NCBI RefSeq assembly: GCF_003570985.1
Contig: NZ_QXIW01000022.1
Span: forward strand, 9,679-58,109
Origin: Candidatus Cryosericum hinesii
GTDB taxonomy: Bacteria > Caldisericota > Caldisericia > Cryosericales > Cryosericaceae
Direction: 5' to 3'
DNA: 48,431 nucleotides
Shown here: piece by piece, positions 45,096-48,431 of the stretch
Layout of the letters: each line of letters begins with the position of its first letter
How positions within the stretch are numbered: the stretch's first letter is position 1
The notes under the pieces: model-generated
Database searches by the model: none
What the model saw: the letters and a program-made list of their open reading frames with translations, nothing else
Told to the model about the DNA's origin: nothing
Made by a program: the position numbers and the translations under genes

Positions 45096-45458
45096 CTACT
45101 TGACCTCGGCGGTAGCGCCTGCAGCCTCGAGCTTGGCCTTGATCTCGTTGGCTTCCTTCTCGGGGATGTGCTCTTTGACGGGCTTCGGAGCGCCATCGAC
45201 GACGTCCTTGGACTCCTTGAGGCCGAGGCCCGTGATCTCGCGGACAACCTTGATGACCTCGATCTTTTTCTCGCCAACGGTCTTGAGGATAACGTCAAAC
45301 TCGGTCTTGACTTCGGCAACGGCGGCTGGGGCAGCCGCAGCAACAGCAACTGGGGCTGCAGCCGAAACGCCGAACTTCTCTTCGATCATCTTGACGAGAT
45401 CAGCAAGGTCAAGGACGGTCATGCTCTCGATAGCTGAAAGGATTTCTTCTTTGGTCAT
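45096..45458 (-). CDS. rplL: Ribosomal protein bL12 (L7/L12)
   Basis: 120 residues: N-terminal dimerisation domain ([31 protein letters not shown]), Ala-rich hinge (residues about 33-50), and C-terminal factor-binding domain (KTEFDVILK ... [32 protein letters not shown]). It forms the stalk with L10. It follows rplJ by about 23 bp. Confidence 0.98.
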   Translation of the reverse strand: MTKEEILSAIESMTVLDLADLVKMIEEKFGVSAAAPVAVAAAAPAAVAEVKTEFDVILKTVGEKKIEVIKVVREITGLGLKESKDVVDGAPKPVKEHIPEKEANEIKAKLEAAGATAEVK

Positions 45459-45481
45459 GTCATTCCTCCTATTGAATGATG

Positions 45482-46027
45482 TTATGCTTGCGGTGTGACC
45501 TGAGCCTTCTGCTCACGGACTTTGTCAAGTGCATAGGCAATACTGCTTACAGTTTGCTTCAGTGCCATGGCTAGCCCTGTAACTGGCCCGTTCATGCCGC
45601 GGCACACCTGAGCAATAAGTTCGTCCCTGGTCGGCAACAGCGCGAGACGCTCGACCATCGGTTCGTCGAAAAAGCTCCCGTCAACGATTGCGCCCTTGAC
45701 TACAAAGCGCTGTTCGCCAGGCTTGCCGGTCGGCTTCTTGTACAGAGCCTTTGCCAGAATGGATGGATCGGTCTTGCCCAGTCCGATAGCAGTCATCTGC
45801 GTGAACAGAGAATCGGGCAACGTCAGGCCAACTTCCTTCATGGCCCGCTCGAGGAGAGTATTCTTGACAACAACATACTCAATACCCTGCTTCGTCAGCC
45901 TCTTGCGTTCGTTCGCAACGAATGACGCCTTCAGCCCCTCGTAGCCCACGAAAACAATGGACTCCGACTCTTTCAGTTGCTTGACAAGGTCATCCACAAG
46001 TTGTTTCTTCTGATCCTTAGTTAGCAT
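45482..46027 (-). CDS. rplJ: Ribosomal protein uL10
   Basis: 181 residues. Starts [32 protein letters not shown], the normal beginning for L10, with the RNA-binding domain first and the C-terminal helix ([29 protein letters not shown]) that carries L12 dimers. AGGAGG precedes the ATG. It lies after a structured leader with an attenuator hairpin, the usual site of autogenous control by the L10-L12 complex. Confidence 0.97.
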   Translation of the reverse strand: MLTKDQKKQLVDDLVKQLKESESIVFVGYEGLKASFVANERKRLTKQGIEYVVVKNTLLERAMKEVGLTLPDSLFTQMTAIGLGKTDPSILAKALYKKPTGKPGEQRFVVKGAIVDGSFFDEPMVERLALLPTRDELIAQVCRGMNGPVTGLAMALKQTVSSIAYALDKVREQKAQVTPQA

Positions 46028-46045
46028 GTTTCACCTCCTCTTTGC

Positions 46046-46081
46046 ATAGAAAAGAAAAGCTCTCTGCCAAAGACAGAGAGC
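46046..46081 (-). terminator. Attenuator hairpin before rplJ
   Basis: 8-bp arms GCTCTCTG (46059-46066) and CAGAGAGC (46074-46081) with a 7-nt loop; on the minus strand it is followed by TTTTCTTTTC. A classic intrinsic terminator placed between rplA and rplJ, about 20 nt before the rplJ ribosome site. Confidence 0.85.
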
Positions 46082-46175
46082 CGTATTGCACATGGTCAAC
46101 AAGCGCAAACGCCTCGGCGGGCAAGATTGAGGGGATGAACCCCGCTCGCTGTCTTGGGCTACTAGTTGTAACAGA
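46059..46175 (-). ncRNA. Probable L10 (rplJL) mRNA leader
   Basis: About 155 bp separate rplA from rplJ, and the leader is predicted to fold: a GGGG-TTCAT-CCCC hairpin near 46132-46146 and the attenuator at 46059-46081. Location and layout fit the L10(L12)4-binding leader that regulates rplJL in Gram-positive bacteria. I have not matched it to the consensus structure. Confidence 0.55.
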
Positions 46176-46183
46176 AGTGTACT

Positions 46184-46873
46184 CTAAAGTTTGCTCGTGT
46201 CCAGTCGGATTGCCGGGCTCATGGTGAGCGACATATAGGTCTTGCCAAGGTAAGTTCCCTTGACCGAGGAAGGGCGAGCTTTCTGGATCGCTTCAAAAAG
46301 AGACATGAAGTTTTCCTTGATGGCAGCAGGAGCGAAGCTCGACTTGCCAAGAGGGCAGTGTACCGTACCGATCTTGTCAACACGGAACTCGATCTTGCCA
46401 GCCTTGAACTCGCGAACAGCCTTCCCTACTTCCAGCGTCACTGTGCCCGCCTTCGGGTTGGGCATCAATCCGCGTGGTCCCAGCACACGGGCTACCTTTC
46501 CAAGCGTCGCCATCATGTCCGGGGTTGCGATTGCAACGTCAAAGTCCAGCCAGCCGCCCTTGATCTTCTCGACGAGTTCCTCGCCACCCACAAAGTCGGC
46601 ACCTGCCTCCTGAGCATCAGCAGTTTTGTCACCCTTGGTAAACACGGCAACCCTGACAGTCTTGCCCGTGCCGGCCGGAAGTGTCACGACGCCACGAACG
46701 TTTTGGTCAGCTTGTTTCGGATCGACGTTGAGCTTCATGCAGACCTCGATCGTCTCATCGAATTTGGCAGTCCTCAATTTGGGGAGCAACTCGACAGCCT
46801 CATCCAATGTGTAAATCTTGGCATGGTCGACGAGCTTTGCTACTTCCTGATACTTCTTTCCCTTCTTGCTCAT
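46184..46873 (-). CDS. rplA: Ribosomal protein uL1
   Basis: 229 residues, normal length. Blocks: [85 protein letters not shown] and GKSSF. It binds 23S rRNA at the mobile L1 stalk and often represses its own operon. A short inverted repeat (ACGTGG/CCACGT) lies in the 54-bp gap after rplK. Confidence 0.98.
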   Translation of the reverse strand: MSKKGKKYQEVAKLVDHAKIYTLDEAVELLPKLRTAKFDETIEVCMKLNVDPKQADQNVRGVVTLPAGTGKTVRVAVFTKGDKTADAQEAGADFVGGEELVEKIKGGWLDFDVAIATPDMMATLGKVARVLGPRGLMPNPKAGTVTLEVGKAVREFKAGKIEFRVDKIGTVHCPLGKSSFAPAAIKENFMSLFEAIQKARPSSVKGTYLGKTYMSLTMSPAIRLDTSKL

Positions 46874-46927
46874 GAATTACCTCCGTGGTTACGTGGAGAA
46901 ACTCCTCCCACGTGCGCTATGAATCCG

Positions 46928-47353
46928 TTACTCGACGACCGTGACTCCCATGCTCTTGGCGGAGCCCCCAATGATCTTGATGGCTTGCTCGATGTCAGCA
47001 GTGTTGAGGTCCTCCATCTTGATCTTGGCAATCTCGGCCAACTGAGCCTTTGTGATGCGACCAACCTTCTTCTTGTTCGGTTCACCCGATCCAGACTCGA
47101 TCTTGATGGCCCTCTTGATAAGGGACGATGCCGGTGGAGTCTTGGTGATAAAGGTAAACGACTTGTCTTCGAACACAGTTATGACTGCAGGAATGACCAA
47201 ACCAGCCTTGTCCTTGGTCCTCTCGTTGAACTGCTTGCAGAACTCCATGATATTGACACCCTTCTGACCAAGAGCTGGACCAACAGGCGGTGCTGGCGTT
47301 GCCTTCCCTCCCTCAATCTGTACGCGCGCGTACCCTACGATCTTCTTCGCCAT
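46928..47353 (-). CDS. rplK: Ribosomal protein uL11
   Basis: 141 residues, normal length. [37 protein letters not shown] and [10 protein letters not shown] are diagnostic. It forms the GTPase-associated centre with L10. It lies 30 bp after nusG and is followed by rplA. Confidence 0.98.
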   Translation of the reverse strand: MAKKIVGYARVQIEGGKATPAPPVGPALGQKGVNIMEFCKQFNERTKDKAGLVIPAVITVFEDKSFTFITKTPPASSLIKRAIKIESGSGEPNKKKVGRITKAQLAEIAKIKMEDLNTADIEQAIKIIGGSAKSMGVTVVE

Positions 47354-47383
47354 AGTGGATACTACCCCCTAAACTCAGATCTA

Positions 47384-47914
47384 TCAGATCTTCTTGATAA
47401 AGCCAAAATCGATCTCGACTGGCATTTCGCGCCCGAACATCATGAGCTTGATGCGAGCTTTTTCTTTCTCAGGCGAGATACTCTCGACCTTACCCTGCAT
47501 CCCATCAAACGGGCCACCGATGATTTGTACCGTGTCGCCAACTTCGAAGTGAAGCTTCGCCACAGCCTCTTCCTCAGAGACCCTGTTCTTGATAATCCGC
47601 TCAACCTCTTCGTCTGAAAGAGGGATGGGCTTTCCATAGTTGCCAACAAATCCCAGAATGCCGGGAGTGTGCGTAACCACATTCCAAGTCTCGTCATCCA
47701 TGATCATCTCGACAACGAGATACCCCGGGTAGACCTTCTCCTGTTTGACCTTCCGCTCCCCATTCTTGATAATCACCTTGTTGTCCACGGGAAGAACCAC
47801 AGAAAAGACGCGGTCCGCGAGAGCCAGCGTCTTGACTTTCTGTTCCAGGTTGTTCCTGGCCTTTTCCTCCGCACCAGAGTATGTGTGCAGGAGGTACCAG
47901 TTACGTTCAGCCAT
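47384..47914 (-). CDS. nusG: Transcription termination/antitermination protein NusG
   Basis: 176 residues. NGN domain (WYLLHTYSGAEEKARNNLEQK; VYPGYLVVEMIMDDETWNVV; GILGFVGNYGKPIPLS) and KOW domain (FEVGDTVQIIGGPFDGMQGKVESI). It couples RNA polymerase with ribosomes or Rho. No insertion domain. Six bases after secE. Confidence 0.98.
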   Translation of the reverse strand: MAERNWYLLHTYSGAEEKARNNLEQKVKTLALADRVFSVVLPVDNKVIIKNGERKVKQEKVYPGYLVVEMIMDDETWNVVTHTPGILGFVGNYGKPIPLSDEEVERIIKNRVSEEEAVAKLHFEVGDTVQIIGGPFDGMQGKVESISPEKEKARIKLMMFGREMPVEIDFGFIKKI

Positions 47915-47920
47915 CCAGAC

Positions 47921-48136
47921 CTACGAGATGAGCCACTTCAGGGCGGCTGCAAACAAGTAATCCCAAGCACCGATATATATGGCCCAGAATGCAACAAAGG
48001 CGATGATCGTTACTCCGGACTTCATAAGTTCACGAGGCCGGGGCCACGTAACCCTATGCCGAATTTCTGTCCACATAGATCGAATCCAGTTTTTGAAGCG
48101 TATACCTACCGGCTTGACTGTCTTTGAATTGCTCAC
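47921..48136 (-). CDS. secE: Protein translocase subunit SecE
   Basis: 71 residues from a GTG at 48136 with AGGAGG 5 nt upstream; an open frame further upstream runs through the tRNA gene and is rejected. Amphipathic helix and conserved TEIRHRVTWPRPRELMKSG, then a single transmembrane helix (about 44-62). It clamps SecY in the Sec translocon. secE-nusG-rplK order is standard. Confidence 0.93.
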   Translation of the reverse strand: MSNSKTVKPVGIRFKNWIRSMWTEIRHRVTWPRPRELMKSGVTIIAFVAFWAIYIGAWDYLFAAALKWLIS

Positions 48137-48157
48137 ACGTTCCTCCTCAAAGGAAGG

Positions 48158-48233
48158 TGGCAGGCCCGGAGGGGCTCGAACCCCCAACACTCGGTTTTGG
48201 AGACCGATGCTCTACCAGTTGAACTACGGGCCT
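48158..48233 (-). tRNA. tRNA-Trp (CCA anticodon)
   Basis: 76 nt including an encoded CCA end. Acceptor AGGCCCG/CGGGCCT, anticodon stem TCGGT/ACCGA with loop CTCCAAA (anticodon CCA), T loop TTCGAGC. Located between rpmG and secE, as in many bacteria. Confidence 0.96.
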
Positions 48234-48249
48234 ACCTGGGGACTTGCAG

Positions 48250-48399
48250 TTACTTGGTCTCCTTGTGTTCCGTATGCTTTCTGCAATGCGAACAGTACTT
48301 GTTCACATGCACTTTGTCTGGGTCATTCTTTTTGTTCTTGACACTGGTATAGTTGTGGTTCTTGCAGACTGTGCACTCGAGCGTAATGATGTCTCTCAT
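48250..48399 (-). CDS. rpmG: Ribosomal protein bL33
   Basis: 49 residues, [18 protein letters not shown] ... [17 protein letters not shown]. Two CxxC pairs (CTVC, CSHC) make this the zinc-binding form of L33. The ATG at 48399 lies 9 bp after the tuf stop. The short length and lysine-rich middle ([10 protein letters not shown]) are typical. Confidence 0.95.
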   Translation of the reverse strand: MRDIITLECTVCKNHNYTSVKNKKNDPDKVHVNKYCSHCRKHTEHKETK

Positions 48400-48408
48400 G
48401 GCAGCTAC

Positions 48409-48431
48409 CTACTCCAGAATCTTGGTGACGA
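48409..48431 (-). CDS. tuf: 3' end of elongation factor Tu (tuf), partial
   Basis: Only the last six complete codons are in the window: VTKILE followed by TAG. This is the usual C-terminal ending of EF-Tu (GVVTKIxE), and tuf-rpmG-tRNA-Trp-secE is a common order, so the call is likely though based on little sequence. Confidence 0.75.

Noticed and set aside
46358-47617. 419-codon plus-strand frame opposite rplA, rplK and nusG
   Set aside because: Crosses three conserved ribosomal operon genes on the other strand; no ribosome site and no recognisable domain.
48137-48190. Upstream extension of secE
   Set aside because: It would run into the tRNA-Trp gene; the GTG at 48136 has a well-placed AGGAGG and gives a normal SecE length.
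1-48431. CRISPR arrays or complete insertion sequences
   Set aside because: No regularly spaced repeats of 24-40 bp and no intact transposase or integrase were seen anywhere in the window.

Overview
The window is a bacterial chromosomal segment with moderately high GC (mid-50s percent by eye), almost wholly coding and packed with core housekeeping genes. Several traits point to a deep-branching, probably monoderm lineage: the small basic protein (DUF1290) and two DUF881 proteins in the division cluster, a DnaK without the insert typical of Gram-negative DnaK, a PPDK, an alpha/beta-type glycyl-tRNA synthetase, and the gene order recO-glyQ-glyS-ppdK-dgt-dnaG-rpoD. I lean towards Caldisericota/Cryosericota or a neighbouring candidate phylum, from general impression only; sequence placement of FtsZ, RpoD or the ribosomal proteins would settle it.

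Layout. (1) 1-5471, minus strand: 3'-truncated lspA, a DUF167 gene, and a dipeptide/oligopeptide ABC transporter operon (dppF, dppD, dppC, dppB) whose first gene, the substrate-binding protein, survives only as a collapsed pseudogene. A strong promoter and a possible 34-codon leaderless leader ORF precede it. (2) 5472-22902, minus strand: a complete division/cell-wall (dcw) cluster read as mraZ-rsmH-ftsL-ftsI-murE-mraY-murD-ftsW-murG-murC-murB-ftsQ-DUF881-DUF881-sbp-ftsA-ftsZ-yggS. Most neighbours overlap by a few bases. One promoter, overlaid by three 10-bp-spaced MraZ-type repeats, probably drives it. murF and ddl are absent. (3) 22968-25871, minus: holB-ricT-mnmA with its own promoter. (4) 25946-29751, minus: grpE-dnaK-dnaJ behind a promoter followed by a CIRCE element (HrcA control); hrcA is not here.

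(5) 29773-41505, plus strand: deoC-recO-glyQ-glyS-ppdK-dgt-dnaG-rpoD-tRNA-Asn, ending at a perfect 18-bp-stem terminator. rpoD carries an exact in-frame 45-bp tandem duplication. (6) 41506-44153: the only accessory-looking stretch, lower in GC. It holds a small Rieske ferredoxin, remnants of an alpha/beta hydrolase and perhaps of a transposase, a frameshifted gene encoding a HEPN-like domain joined to a beta-rich C-terminal domain, a GlsB/YeaQ-type membrane protein and a long GC-rich inverted repeat. (7) 44154-45092, plus: ispE, whose 3' end contains a hairpin that probably terminates the convergent ribosomal operon. (8) 45096-48431, minus: tuf (3' end)-rpmG-tRNA-Trp-secE-nusG-rplK-rplA-rplJ-rplL, with a structured leader and attenuator before rplJ.

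Recurring themes are tight translational coupling (ATGA and TGATG junctions) and a TATNNN-N6-ATG arrangement without a Shine-Dalgarno sequence at three places (mraZ, ispE and the dpp leader ORF), which suggests leaderless transcripts.
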